A stretch of DNA of 64,000 bases from Faucicola osloensis_D. GTDB taxonomy: Bacteria > Pseudomonadota > Gammaproteobacteria > Pseudomonadales > Moraxellaceae. The number at the start of each line of letters is the position of its first letter. Within the stretch, counting starts at the first letter, position 1. Location: assembly GCA_020041925.1 (NCBI GenBank), contig CP083409.1; one strand, written 5' to 3'. Both the position numbers and the translations under genes were made by a program. Shown here piece by piece: positions 52,032 through 60,662 of the stretch. The notes beneath the pieces were generated by a model that worked only from the letters and a program-made list of their open reading frames with translations, was not told where the DNA came from and did not search any database.

Positions 52032-52805
52032 TTATAAACGAACGCGTGAGCCATCTGCTAAAAGATAATACGCAATGCCATAAAATATCGCGGTAAAAAT
52101 CCCAATCGCTACCAAAGATGACCATACATTGACATCTGAATGACCCAAAATACCATAGCGAAAAGCATTGACCATATAAACAATGGGGTTTAGTAGCGAT
52201 ATGTTTTGCCAAAATCCTGATAAATCTTTAAGTGAATAAAACACACCGCCCAAATACGTCAAGGGTGTCAACACAAAACTGGGTACGATGGAAATATCAT
52301 CAAACGAGCGGGCAAATACCGCATTAATCATACCGCCCAGCGAAAACAATGCTGAGGTCATCACCACGGTAAAAATCGTGACAAATGCATGCACCAGTGA
52401 TAACTGAGTAAAAAACAACGCGAGCACCGTCACAATCGCGCCAATGGTCAACCCCCGAAACAAACCGCCCGCGATAAAACCCAGTAAAATGGTATGTTTA
52501 GAAATCGGACTGACCAGCATCTCTTCGATATTACCATGAAACTTGGTGGCAAAAAAACTCGATACCACATTGGAGTAGCTATTGGTAATCACTGACATCA
52601 TAATCAAGCCAGGCACGATAAACTGCATGTAGGAGACACCGCCCATATCGCCAACCCGAGCGCCAATCATTTTACCAAAGATGATAAAATACAAACTCAT
52701 GGTGATGGCAGGGGGCAATAGCGTTTGCGGCCAAATGCGAAGAATTCGGCGGATTTCTTTGACTAACAAGGTGTTAAATGCAACCAACTGGTGCTGAAAA
52801 TCCAT
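52032..52805 (-). CDS. ABC-2 type exporter permease (YadH-like)
   Basis: This 257-residue inner-membrane protein has six hydrophobic segments. The family pattern is VKEIRRILRIWPQTLLPP at the start, GLIMMSVITNSYSNVVSSFF, and the end SLLNPIVYMVNAFRYGILG. It pairs with the ATPase encoded one base upstream. YadGH-type exporters have no firmly known substrate. The ribosome site is GGAGA, within the ATPase 3' end. Confidence 0.9.
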   Translation of the reverse strand: MDFQHQLVAFNTLLVKEIRRILRIWPQTLLPPAITMSLYFIIFGKMIGARVGDMGGVSYMQFIVPGLIMMSVITNSYSNVVSSFFATKFHGNIEEMLVSPISKHTILLGFIAGGLFRGLTIGAIVTVLALFFTQLSLVHAFVTIFTVVMTSALFSLGGMINAVFARSFDDISIVPSFVLTPLTYLGGVFYSLKDLSGFWQNISLLNPIVYMVNAFRYGILGHSDVNVWSSLVAIGIFTAIFYGIAYYLLADGSRVRL

Positions 52806-52806
52806 G

Positions 52807-53766
52807 TTAATTCTCCAATTTTTCAGTCAAATTATTTTCAACAATCCCCAAAAACAGCTCTTCAAGGCGATTGGCTTTGTTACGCATACTCGCTACCTGA
52901 ATATTTTGAGCAGTTAACTGGGCAAAGACATCATTTAAACTTTCGCCTTTTTTGAGTGTGACTTCAAGGGTCAACGGGTCTAGTTGCTTGGTTTTTACCA
53001 CATTGGTTAACACAATCGATGACAGATAAGGTTGCGACAAATCAAACACAAAGCTTTCCACATCAAGGCTGGTAAGCAAACTTTTCATATCGGTATTGAT
53101 ACGAATTTCACCCTGGTCAAGGATAGCAATGTTTTTACACAGCTGCTCAGCTTCTTCTAAATAATGGGTGGTTAAAATAATGGTCGTGCCTTCTTCGGTG
53201 TTGATTTGCTGCATAAAATCCCACATTGAGCGGCGCAGTTCAATATCCACGCCCGCAGTCGGCTCATCCAAAATCAGCAGTTTGGGACGGTGCATTAAAG
53301 CACGCGCAATCATCAAACGGCGTTTCATACCGCCAGAGAGCATACGTGCTTTGTTGTCGCGTTTTTCCCAAAGCCCCAATGCTTTAAGCAGTTTTTCGGC
53401 ACGCGGGCGAGCTTGCTTGGCAGGTATACCAAAATAGCCCGCTTGGGTAATCAAAATATCTTCGATTTTTTCAAACTGCATAAAGTTAAATTCTTGCGGC
53501 ACCACACCTAAAAACTGCTTGGCTTTGGCAGGCTGTTTAAGCAAATCTACCCCAAAAATTTCTACCGAGCCTGAGGTGGGTTTAAATAGCGAGCTGATAA
53601 TACCAATGGTGGTGGATTTACCCGCACCATTGGGACCGAGTAGGGCAAAAAATCCACCTTGGGGTACGGTCAAATCAATGCCTTTGAGTGCGGCAAAACC
53701 ATTTGGGTAGGTTTTGGTAAGCTGGGTAATTTTTAGAGCAGGGATGGTAGTGTCAAAGTTTGCCAT
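52807..53766 (-). CDS. ABC transporter ATP-binding protein (YadG-like)
   Basis: This 319-residue protein has Walker A LLGPNGAGKST, Q-loop VVPQEFNF, signature MLSGGMKRRLMIARAL, Walker B LLILDEPTAGVD, and the switch His in TTHYLEEAE. The C-terminal extension after about residue 240 is typical of drug/lipid exporter ATPases such as YadG. It is directly upstream of its permease gene, with a 1-bp gap. Confidence 0.92.
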   Translation of the reverse strand: MANFDTTIPALKITQLTKTYPNGFAALKGIDLTVPQGGFFALLGPNGAGKSTTIGIISSLFKPTSGSVEIFGVDLLKQPAKAKQFLGVVPQEFNFMQFEKIEDILITQAGYFGIPAKQARPRAEKLLKALGLWEKRDNKARMLSGGMKRRLMIARALMHRPKLLILDEPTAGVDIELRRSMWDFMQQINTEEGTTIILTTHYLEEAEQLCKNIAILDQGEIRINTDMKSLLTSLDVESFVFDLSQPYLSSIVLTNVVKTKQLDPLTLEVTLKKGESLNDVFAQLTAQNIQVASMRNKANRLEELFLGIVENNLTEKLEN

Positions 53767-53870
53767 AGCAATGCAGGTTCTGGTTAAAGGTGAGACCTTA
53801 ATGGGGATGGGTTGGACAGTTTAAAGATTTGACTGCACTAAGTTAAGTTAAATTATATCAATGATACAAT

Positions 53871-53899
53871 TAAAAAAGCCTATCAGTTGATAGGCTTTA
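53871..53899 (-). terminator. Terminator of the c-type cytochrome gene
   Basis: Read on the minus strand, GCCTATCA and TGATAGGC form an 8-bp stem (longer with A-T pairs) with a 2-nt apparent loop, then TTTTTTAA. Confidence 0.85.
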
Positions 53900-53915
53900 T
53901 CTGGGCTAAAAATGA

Positions 53916-54509
53916 CTATTTGGCTTGAGACACCATATAATCAACCGCGTTGGTCACTTCCACATCGAGCAAATCAGCGTTACCACCTTTGGCTGGCATG
54001 GCGTTAAAGCCTTGTAGCGCGTGTTGGTGAAGGGTAGCGGTACCTTTAGCGATACGGGGACCCCAAGCGCCTTTGTCACCAAATTTTGGTGCACCTAACA
54101 GACCTGCTGCGTGACAAGTATGACACACACCTTCATAAATTACTTTGCCTTCACGTGGTTTATTTGGATCAGCGGCGCCCAATGCAGCGGCAATAGTGAT
54201 ATCACACTCTTTACCTTCAAAACAAACTTTACCTTGGGGGGCAATACGTGCGATTAGATTTGGGTATAATGCAACCAATTTTGCAACTTGAGGTGGATCT
54301 TCAGGTGCTTTTTCTGCTTCCTTTTTTGCGGGAGCGGTAGAGGATGCAGGCGCTGAAGCAGTTGCCGTACTTGAGGCAGTCGCGGTACTTGAAGCGCTAG
54401 CGGTAGCTGATGCCGCTGCGGGGGCACTGGCTTTATCCTCAGCTTGGCTGACAGCGATACCAGCAAGACTTAGCATAGTAACCGCTGATAACATCACTAC
54501 TTTTTTCAT
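53916..54509 (-). CDS. c5-type cytochrome c with an Ala/Ser/Thr repeat linker
   Basis: This periplasmic one-heme electron carrier has 197 residues. A signal peptide at about 1-23 is followed by a low-complexity Ala/Ser/Thr linker (about 26-60, with repeated S-T-A-T-A-S units from an 18-bp DNA repeat), a charged stretch, and the cytochrome domain. The heme site is C129-H-T-C132-H133, and the axial Met is probably M171 (NAMPAKGG). C96 and C102 (KVCFEGKEC) lie in front of the heme motif and could form a disulfide. The domain belongs to the c5/c555 group. Partner oxidases or reductases are not nearby. Confidence 0.92.
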   Translation of the reverse strand: MKKVVMLSAVTMLSLAGIAVSQAEDKASAPAAASATASASSTATASSTATASAPASSTAPAKKEAEKAPEDPPQVAKLVALYPNLIARIAPQGKVCFEGKECDITIAAALGAADPNKPREGKVIYEGVCHTCHAAGLLGAPKFGDKGAWGPRIAKGTATLHQHALQGFNAMPAKGGNADLLDVEVTNAVDYMVSQAK

Positions 54510-54727
54510 TCGTCACGTTCTCTCAAACAGGTGAATTAAATTATCGTAATACTTTTAAAGCGGATAATATGAGCCATTAGATTGCTCGATTGTATCCGTT
54601 GATGCGATAAATGTTACATAGATTTATTTTCCATACTATTATAAGGGAAAATTATCTGAAAAAGCTATGCTTATTTGATATGTGCTATCAACTTTGCCAA
54701 GCAGTTTTTGGCAGTGATTTTGATGAT

Positions 54728-54757
54728 TTGCTTATTGCACGAAAAGTTTGCTAAAAT
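54728..54757 (+). promoter_or_regulatory. Promoter of tRNA-Arg(CCG)
   Basis: TTGCTT at 54728-54733, an 18-bp spacer, and TAAAAT at 54752-54757; the tRNA starts 30 bp after. The rest of the 54510-54786 gap is AT-rich without visible genes. Confidence 0.6.
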
Positions 54758-54786
54758 AGCCCACTGCTTTTTTTCAATGCCAATAA

Positions 54787-54862
54787 GCGTTCGTAGCTCA
54801 ACTGGATAGAGTACAGGTCTCCGAAGCCTGTGGCGTGGGTTCGAGTCCCGCCGAGCGCACCA
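54787..54862 (+). tRNA. tRNA-Arg (anticodon CCG)
   Basis: A 76-nt cloverleaf: acceptor GCGTTCG (54787-54793) pairs with CGAGCGC (54852-54858), the anticodon loop is CTCCGAA, the T-arm GGTTCGAGTCC is present, and CCA is encoded at 54860-54862. It reads CGG. Confidence 0.97.
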
Positions 54863-55000
54863 TTTTATTGATTTTATCCTTAATATAAAACATTAATTCT
54901 ATTGATAAATTCACTATCATCTGCCTTTTAGTTTACCTCATTGTCATTGATTGTTTTATCCTTAATAAAAAGTTTGTTTAATCTATTAATTGAGCAACAA

Positions 55001-55852
55001 TTAGATTGAATGATAAAACGGTTTATCCCCATTAATAGTGGCACGGTGCATGACACGATGTACCGTATCGCCATAATCATGGGTCGCATAGTGCTGCGTG
55101 GCGCGATTATCCCAAAAGGCAATGTCATCATTTTGCCAGTGCCATCTTACCGTAAACTCAGGTTTGCTAATATGTTGGAATAAAAAATTGAGTACCGCTT
55201 TACTTTCTGAGTCGGACAATTCATTTATCTTTGTAGTAAAGCCCTCATTCACAAAAATCAATTTTTTACCAGTGACAGGGTGAGTGCGAATGACGGGATG
55301 CACCACAGGCGGATTGTCAATTTGCGCTTGTTGCCACTGGACAAAGCCCTCGGGGGTATTGCCAAATCGCTCTTGCGGGAAGGATTGAATAATATTGTGC
55401 GTTGCCGTCAACCCTGCCAAAAAAGCGCGAAACGCAGGCGATAAATTATCATACGCCGCATAGCTGCTTGACCACAGCGTATCACCACCAAGGCTTGGGA
55501 CTTGTTTGGCTGCCAAAATACTGCCAAGCGGTGGCGTTTCGCTAAAAGTCACATCGGTATGCCAAATGGCATTGTCTCGCAAATCGGTTTTATGATTATC
55601 AAGCAGTACAATCTCTGGCTGATTATCGGCTTGAGGGAAAATCGGGTGAATATGCAGTGAGCCAAATTGACGCGCAAAATCCGCTTGTTGTTTTGGGGTA
55701 ATTGCCTGTTTACGAAAGAATAAGACTTGATGCGTCAATAATGCTTGCTCAATTTCGTGTTGTTGAGTGTCTACCAAAGGTTGGCTAAAGTGGACACCTG
55801 TTACCACCGCGCCAATATTTGGGGTAATTTTTTCGATTGTTAACGTGGTCAT
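55001..55852 (-). CDS. tauD: Taurine dioxygenase
   Basis: TauD is an Fe(II)/2-oxoglutarate enzyme that splits taurine to sulfite and aminoacetaldehyde. From the ATG at 55852 the protein has 283 residues, with GGAG 8 bases upstream; a longer reading would use TTG. Iron ligands are H98 and D100 (WHTDVTF) and H254 (TQHYATHDY), almost the same numbers as E. coli TauD (99, 101, 255). GGDTLWSS is also typical. It is the last gene of tauABCD, 24 bp after tauC. Confidence 0.95.
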   Translation of the reverse strand: MTTLTIEKITPNIGAVVTGVHFSQPLVDTQQHEIEQALLTHQVLFFRKQAITPKQQADFARQFGSLHIHPIFPQADNQPEIVLLDNHKTDLRDNAIWHTDVTFSETPPLGSILAAKQVPSLGGDTLWSSSYAAYDNLSPAFRAFLAGLTATHNIIQSFPQERFGNTPEGFVQWQQAQIDNPPVVHPVIRTHPVTGKKLIFVNEGFTTKINELSDSESKAVLNFLFQHISKPEFTVRWHWQNDDIAFWDNRATQHYATHDYGDTVHRVMHRATINGDKPFYHSI

Positions 55853-55876
55853 GATGATCTCCAAATTGTTCAGTTA

Positions 55877-56797
55877 TCACTTGTTACAGCTGTAATATTT
55901 GCCGTACCAAGGGGCAAGGTTGGCTTGTAATTTTCTTAATAAAATTTCTAAAATAAACGCAATCACCGCAATAATTATAATCCCTAGAATGACAATATCC
56001 GTCGATAGAAACTGCGCGGCTGACTGAATCATAAAGCCCAACCCTTTAGTTGCGGCTACCAATTCAGCTGCCACCAAAGTGGACCAACCCACACCCAGAC
56101 CAATACGAATTCCTGTTAGGATATGCGGTAAAGCCGATGGCAATGTCACATGCCAAAGTAATTGCGATGGGGTCGCACCGAGCGATAGCGCGGCAAATTG
56201 GCGGCTTTTATTAACCGTCAAAATACCCTGCAATGTTGAGATAATAATCGGGGCTAAAATCGATAAAAAGATAAGCGTGATTTTGGTAAGCTCCCCAATC
56301 CCTAACCAAATCACCAATAATGGCAAGTAAGCGAGCGGGGGAATTGGGCGATAAAACTCGAGTAACGGGTCAAAAATAGCCTGAACTGTGCGATTGGTTC
56401 CCATCCAAATAGCGATAGGCACACCCACAACCACTGCCAAAACCAAGGCAATAAATACTCGTCCTAGGCTGGCAAAGGTATGCTGTATCAAGGTCGCCGA
56501 CATATAGCCTTCCGTGGAGACTTTGACAAACTGTTGCCACACACTGGTAGGATTTGGCAAAAATAAACTTGGCACCAGTCCTGTCGCAGTCACCGCCCAC
56601 CAAATTGCCAAGGCAGTAACCACACTGATAAAGCCCCAGACCACCCCATGATGTTGGGACACAAAAGATGAGGCAGGGGTAGGGGGTGTTGTCATGGTAG
56701 TCTCAATAACGGCTGCAGTTGGCACTGACTGATGGTCGATTGGTTTATCAGCGGCGCGTGTTGCGGTATCAATCTTAGAAATTGTTTGGCTTGTCAT
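55877..56797 (-). CDS. tauC: Taurine ABC transporter permease
   Basis: This 306-residue inner-membrane protein of the nitrate/sulfonate/taurine permease family has six helices and the EAA loop (AALSLGATPSQLLWHVTLPSA, shortened in the middle by family standards). Its N-terminus has an unusual hydrophilic extension of about 45 residues rich in Thr and Pro. SsuC is the close alternative, but tauD next to it favours taurine. It lies between tauB and tauD. Confidence 0.92.
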   Translation of the reverse strand: MTSQTISKIDTATRAADKPIDHQSVPTAAVIETTMTTPPTPASSFVSQHHGVVWGFISVVTALAIWWAVTATGLVPSLFLPNPTSVWQQFVKVSTEGYMSATLIQHTFASLGRVFIALVLAVVVGVPIAIWMGTNRTVQAIFDPLLEFYRPIPPLAYLPLLVIWLGIGELTKITLIFLSILAPIIISTLQGILTVNKSRQFAALSLGATPSQLLWHVTLPSALPHILTGIRIGLGVGWSTLVAAELVAATKGLGFMIQSAAQFLSTDIVILGIIIIAVIAFILEILLRKLQANLAPWYGKYYSCNK

Positions 56798-56850
56798 GAC
56801 CTAATTCCTGTTAAATTATTATGATGAATTGGCGCAGTTTTAGCTGGCTG

Positions 56851-57630
56851 TCAAATACGACCCGCCACAATTTGCTGAAATAACTGTTCTCGCCATTCAA
56901 TAAACTCACGGTCTGATTTTATGGCGCGAGTGCTTTGTCCTTGGGCAAAGCGTTGGCTAAATGTCGGCTGGTAATGGTGCAGAATTTTTCCTTGACCCAT
57001 CACCACCAAGTCGGTTGCCAAAAATAACGCTTCTTCAATATCGTGCGAAATCAACAATATTTGTCGTTTGCTTTGTTGCCAAATATTGAGCAGTAGCTCT
57101 TGCATGGATTCGCGCATAAAAGCATCGAGGGCAGCAAACGGCTCATCTAGTAACAACATTTTGGCTTTTGATGCCAATACGCGAGCGATGCCCACACGTT
57201 GTTGCATCCCGCCTGATAATTCCCAAATCGATTTGTCCGCAGCATGTTCTAGTCCTACCCACTGCAAAATTTGCTCGGTTTGTTTGGCTTGGGTTTTGGC
57301 ATCGACCCCTGCTAATTTGCCGGCAAAACTGACGTTGTCAGCGACATTGAGCCAAGGGAATAACGCATGGTTTTGAAATACCACCGCTCTATCTACACTG
57401 GGTTTGGTGATGGCTTGACCGTCTAGGCTTAACGCGCCTTGGGTCACAGGAATAAAGCCTGCAATGGTGTTGAGCAAAGTGCTTTTACCGCAGCCTGATG
57501 CCCCAAGCACCACACAAAAACTTTGCGCTGCCAATGATAAATTCACCTTATCAAGTGCCAACGTGGGGTGGCTATTGGACTGGGTAGTTGGATACTGTAC
57601 GCTTAAATTTTCAATCACTAATCCGCTCAT
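56851..57630 (-). CDS. tauB: Taurine ABC transporter ATP-binding protein
   Basis: This 259-residue ATPase has Walker A GASGCGKST, signature LSGGMQQRVGIARVL, Walker B MLLLDEPFAALD and switch LISHDIEEALFLA. It energises TauAC uptake. A good AAGGAA ribosome site precedes the ATG. It is 29 bp after tauA. Confidence 0.94.
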   Translation of the reverse strand: MSGLVIENLSVQYPTTQSNSHPTLALDKVNLSLAAQSFCVVLGASGCGKSTLLNTIAGFIPVTQGALSLDGQAITKPSVDRAVVFQNHALFPWLNVADNVSFAGKLAGVDAKTQAKQTEQILQWVGLEHAADKSIWELSGGMQQRVGIARVLASKAKMLLLDEPFAALDAFMRESMQELLLNIWQQSKRQILLISHDIEEALFLATDLVVMGQGKILHHYQPTFSQRFAQGQSTRAIKSDREFIEWREQLFQQIVAGRI

Positions 57631-57659
57631 GCTATCTCATTCCTTGTTAAGCCTTGCTA

Positions 57660-58739
57660 CTACTTGCTATCCAAATATTGATTGGTGACAAAATCTGAAT
57701 AATCAGCTAATACAGTATCCACCTTACCTTGTGACTTAAGAAATTCAGCCGTTTTGCGGATGTTGTCGGCAAATGGTTTTTGTAGCAAAGTCTGCTGTTC
57801 ACTGACCGGTAGATAACGATTGCCTGCCAGTAGGGTGCTGATATCGCTCGGTGTTGAACCGGTAATTTGCGCAATTTTTTGCACGTTACTAGCATTGCCA
57901 ATAAAGGCTTTAGGGTCTTGGCTATATTTGCCGGTGGCATCGGTGCTGATTTTGACGAACTGTTTTAAGAAGTCAGGATTTTTTTGGGCAAAATCTTTAC
58001 GCACCACCCATAAGTCATAGGTCGGACTACCCCAGCTAGCCACTTCTTTTGAAGTCGTCAAAACATGCCCAGTGGCTTTGACTTTACTTAAAACCGGCTC
58101 CCAAACATAGGTGGCATCAATATCTCCTCGCTCCCAAGCTGCATTGATTTCCGGTGGACGAAGATTAATAATGGTGACTTTGTTTGGGTCAATGTTCCAA
58201 TGCTTCAGCGCGGCAAGCAAACTGTAATGGGTGGTAGAAACATAGGGTACGGCAATTTTTTTACCGATTAAATCTTGCGGTGTTTTGATATTACTAGCAT
58301 TTCTGACGACCAAGCTTTCCGCTTCACCGATTTCACTGGTCACCAAAAAAACTTGAAGCGGTACGCCTTTGGTGGCAGCGGCTGCCAATGGACTTGAGCC
58401 GATATTGCCAATATCAATGCTGCCGGCACTAATGGCAGCAACGACGTCTGCACCGGTATCAAATTTTCGCCAATTGATATCACGCTGCGTGGTTTGCTCA
58501 TAGGTTTTATCGGCTTGAGCAAGTTTGGCTGGGTCAACCCCGGTTTGATAAGCAATGGTAACGGCTTGCTTGCTATCTGCGGTTGATGTGTTGCCCGTTG
58601 AAGATGCGCTGTTGGAGGTTGCTTGATTTTGCGACTGAGCTTGTGACTGCGAATTTGATTGAGAATAAACATAGCCCGCGCCAATCGCCGCAATCCCTGC
58701 GGTCAACCCTGCCGCGAATAATTTATTTTGCTTAGTCAT
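57660..58739 (-). CDS. tauA: Taurine-binding protein of the ABC transporter, with N-terminal anchor and linker
   Basis: This 359-residue periplasmic binding protein of the SsuA/TauA family reads VTIAYQTGVDPAKLAQ, then DINWRKFDTGADVVAAISAGSIDI, GSSPLAAAATKGVPLQ, and later GDIDATYVWEPVL. The N-terminus is a hydrophobic stretch (about 8-25, no lipobox cysteine) followed by a Ser/Gln/Asn-rich linker (about 26-58). It may therefore stay anchored in the membrane or be cut only after Ala. E. coli TauA is about 320 residues, so the linker explains the extra length. It is the first gene of the operon, with an AAGGGG ribosome site. Confidence 0.93.
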   Translation of the reverse strand: MTKQNKLFAAGLTAGIAAIGAGYVYSQSNSQSQAQSQNQATSNSASSTGNTSTADSKQAVTIAYQTGVDPAKLAQADKTYEQTTQRDINWRKFDTGADVVAAISAGSIDIGNIGSSPLAAAATKGVPLQVFLVTSEIGEAESLVVRNASNIKTPQDLIGKKIAVPYVSTTHYSLLAALKHWNIDPNKVTIINLRPPEINAAWERGDIDATYVWEPVLSKVKATGHVLTTSKEVASWGSPTYDLWVVRKDFAQKNPDFLKQFVKISTDATGKYSQDPKAFIGNASNVQKIAQITGSTPSDISTLLAGNRYLPVSEQQTLLQKPFADNIRKTAEFLKSQGKVDTVLADYSDFVTNQYLDSK

Positions 58740-58794
58740 TTTTACCCCTTAATTCATCATAGATATTCTGTATGTGAATTATTATGTAAAAACC

Positions 58795-58822
58795 TGTATA
58801 TTCTGTAAAATAATATTAACAA
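58795..58822 (-). promoter_or_regulatory. Probable tauABCD promoter
   Basis: On the minus strand TTGTTA (58822-58817), a 16-bp spacer, and TATACA (58800-58795) lie about 55 bp before tauA. The direct repeat ATATTCTGTA occurs at 58763-58772 and 58798-58807, the second over the -10 box. Confidence 0.5.
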
Positions 58823-58848
58823 TATTCCATTTTCTAAAATGGAATATT
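58821..58848. promoter_or_regulatory. 13-bp perfect inverted repeat upstream of tauA (operator)
   Basis: AATATTCCATTTT (58821-58833), CT, AAAATGGAATATT (58836-58848). It touches the tau -35 box on its upstream side, the place of an activator site. No regulator gene (Cbl, TauR) is nearby. Confidence 0.7.
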
Positions 58849-58967
58849 ACTGTGCATTTGCCAATCACGCTATAACTAAGCTAACCAGAAATAAGCTGAC
58901 CATTTGTAGGTAAAATTCGCTACAATATTGCCTTTGATAGTTAATACACTAAAAATCAGGCAATACC

Positions 58968-60482
58968 ATGACAACCAATCTTTCTCAACTGTCACCCACT
59001 GCTGTTTGGCAATGGTTTGATCAAATTTGTGCTATTCCACATCCTACTTTTCATGAACACGCATTGGGTGACTTTATTGTTCAAGCAGTACAAACCCGCG
59101 GACAGCCATACGGGTTAACGGTCAAAAAAGATGAAAAAGGCAATATTTTTATCTATAAGCCAGCAAGCGTACAGCTTGATAGCAATATGGCAAACCATCC
59201 TGCGGTGGCTATCCAAGCGCATTTTGACATGGTGGCACAAAAAGGGGAAACCACCAACCATGATTTTATCACTGACCCTATCAAGCCTGTCATTAAAGAC
59301 GATTGGGTCTGGGCAAGCGATACGACGCTTGGGGCAGATAATGGTATTGGGCTTGCTATGGCATTGGCGGTAGCGTTTAGTAATGATATTGTCCATCCAC
59401 CACTTGAGTTGATTTTGACTTGTGAAGAAGAAATCGGCATGGGCGGCGTCCAAGCCATTCACCCTGAGTGGCTGACCGCACCTGCAATGATTAACCTTGA
59501 CTCAGAAGATGAAGGTGAACTGTTTATTGGCTGTGCTGGCGGGCGTGATGCAACATTTCAGTTAACTTCCTCGCTCATTACCGTAACCGAGGATGTCACG
59601 CCGATGGTGATTAAGGTGAGCGGTTTACAAGGTGGGCACTCTGGCATTGATATTCATAAAGGCTTAGCCAATGCTAACTTATTACTGGCGCGCGTGCTGG
59701 CAAGCCTGTTTGGCTCATCGCCTTTTTATCTACAACACTGGACAGGTGGGGTACTGCGAAATGTGATTACGCGCGAAGCCTCTGCGGCGGTGTTGGGTGA
59801 TTTTGAGCGTATCAGCCAGTTGCTTCCCACTATCTTGCAAACGCTACAAGCTGAATATAAAATCACGGAACCCAACCTCACCGTGACTGTTGAAAAACTA
59901 GTCGACACGGACGCGCTGTCACCGGCATCTACCAACCTGTCCGCCCTTAGTATAGCCGACAGTCAGCGTGTGCTTAACTTGCTGCGTAGCCTACCCAATG
60001 GCGTGATACGGATGAGCGATAGTTTTGCCGGCGTGGTAGATACATCAATTAGCACGGGTGTGGTTAAGCTTGGCCAAACTCATGACAATGATCAAACCGC
60101 CACCCTTGAGATACGTTGTCTGATGCGATCTTTGGGTGAAACCCCAAAAGATGACATCGCCCAGCGGCTACAAGCTTTAGCAGATTTGGCAGGGGCGGCG
60201 CTAGAGTTAAGCGATGATTACCCAGGCTGGCAACCTGACCCAGATTCCAAGCTATTGGCAGTGGCAAAATCTGTGATGGCAAGTCATTTTGCAGGCGAGC
60301 CAAAGCTGCAGGTGATTCATGCCGGTCTTGAATGCGGCATATTTAAAGGTAAAGCGCCAAACATGGACATGATTTCTTTTGGTCCAAATATCCGTGCGGC
60401 ACACTCACCCAAAGAGCGCGTAGAAATCGGCAGCGTGGCAAAAACTTGGCAGGTGTTATTAGACTTATTAAAAGTTTTGTAA
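58968..60482 (+). CDS. pepD: Aminoacyl-histidine dipeptidase (peptidase D, M20C)
   Basis: PepD is a cytosolic di-zinc peptidase for Xaa-His and other dipeptides. The 504-residue protein has H85-x-D87 (QAHFDMVAQKGE), bridging D124 (GADNGIGLAMA), E153-E154 (CEEEIGMGG), a metal Asp in NLDSEDEGELFIG, and a C-terminal His in IHAGLECGIFKG. Length and motifs match E. coli PepD. It is divergent from tauA. A weak ribosome site (CAGGCA) precedes the ATG. Confidence 0.95.
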   Translation: MTTNLSQLSPTAVWQWFDQICAIPHPTFHEHALGDFIVQAVQTRGQPYGLTVKKDEKGNIFIYKPASVQLDSNMANHPAVAIQAHFDMVAQKGETTNHDFITDPIKPVIKDDWVWASDTTLGADNGIGLAMALAVAFSNDIVHPPLELILTCEEEIGMGGVQAIHPEWLTAPAMINLDSEDEGELFIGCAGGRDATFQLTSSLITVTEDVTPMVIKVSGLQGGHSGIDIHKGLANANLLLARVLASLFGSSPFYLQHWTGGVLRNVITREASAAVLGDFERISQLLPTILQTLQAEYKITEPNLTVTVEKLVDTDALSPASTNLSALSIADSQRVLNLLRSLPNGVIRMSDSFAGVVDTSISTGVVKLGQTHDNDQTATLEIRCLMRSLGETPKDDIAQRLQALADLAGAALELSDDYPGWQPDPDSKLLAVAKSVMASHFAGEPKLQVIHAGLECGIFKGKAPNMDMISFGPNIRAAHSPKERVEIGSVAKTWQVLLDLLKVL

Positions 60483-60598
60483 TTGCTAATGATTGCTTAT
60501 GCTGCTATCACAGTTGTGAAAAAATGTCGTCGCTAAGGTTTTGAATTTAAGGTTTTAAACCTATGGTGTTGAGCCTATTTTTTTACACTGCGATACGA

Positions 60599-60632
60599 AA
60601 AACCCTTGAAAACACTGATTTTCAAGGGTTTA
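60599..60632. terminator. Bidirectional terminator between pepD and the OPT gene
   Basis: AAACCCTTGAAAA and TTTTCAAGGGTTT form a 13-bp perfect stem around CACTGA. T-tracts follow on both strands (stronger on the minus strand). Confidence 0.88.
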
Positions 60633-60662
60633 GTTTATAGGAATGTTGGGTTTTAATGCTTG

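Noticed and set aside
57660..58739. Naming the transporter as ssuABC (alkanesulfonate)
   Set aside because: The families overlap, but the last gene is a clear TauD with all iron ligands and there is no SsuD or SsuE, so taurine is the better call.
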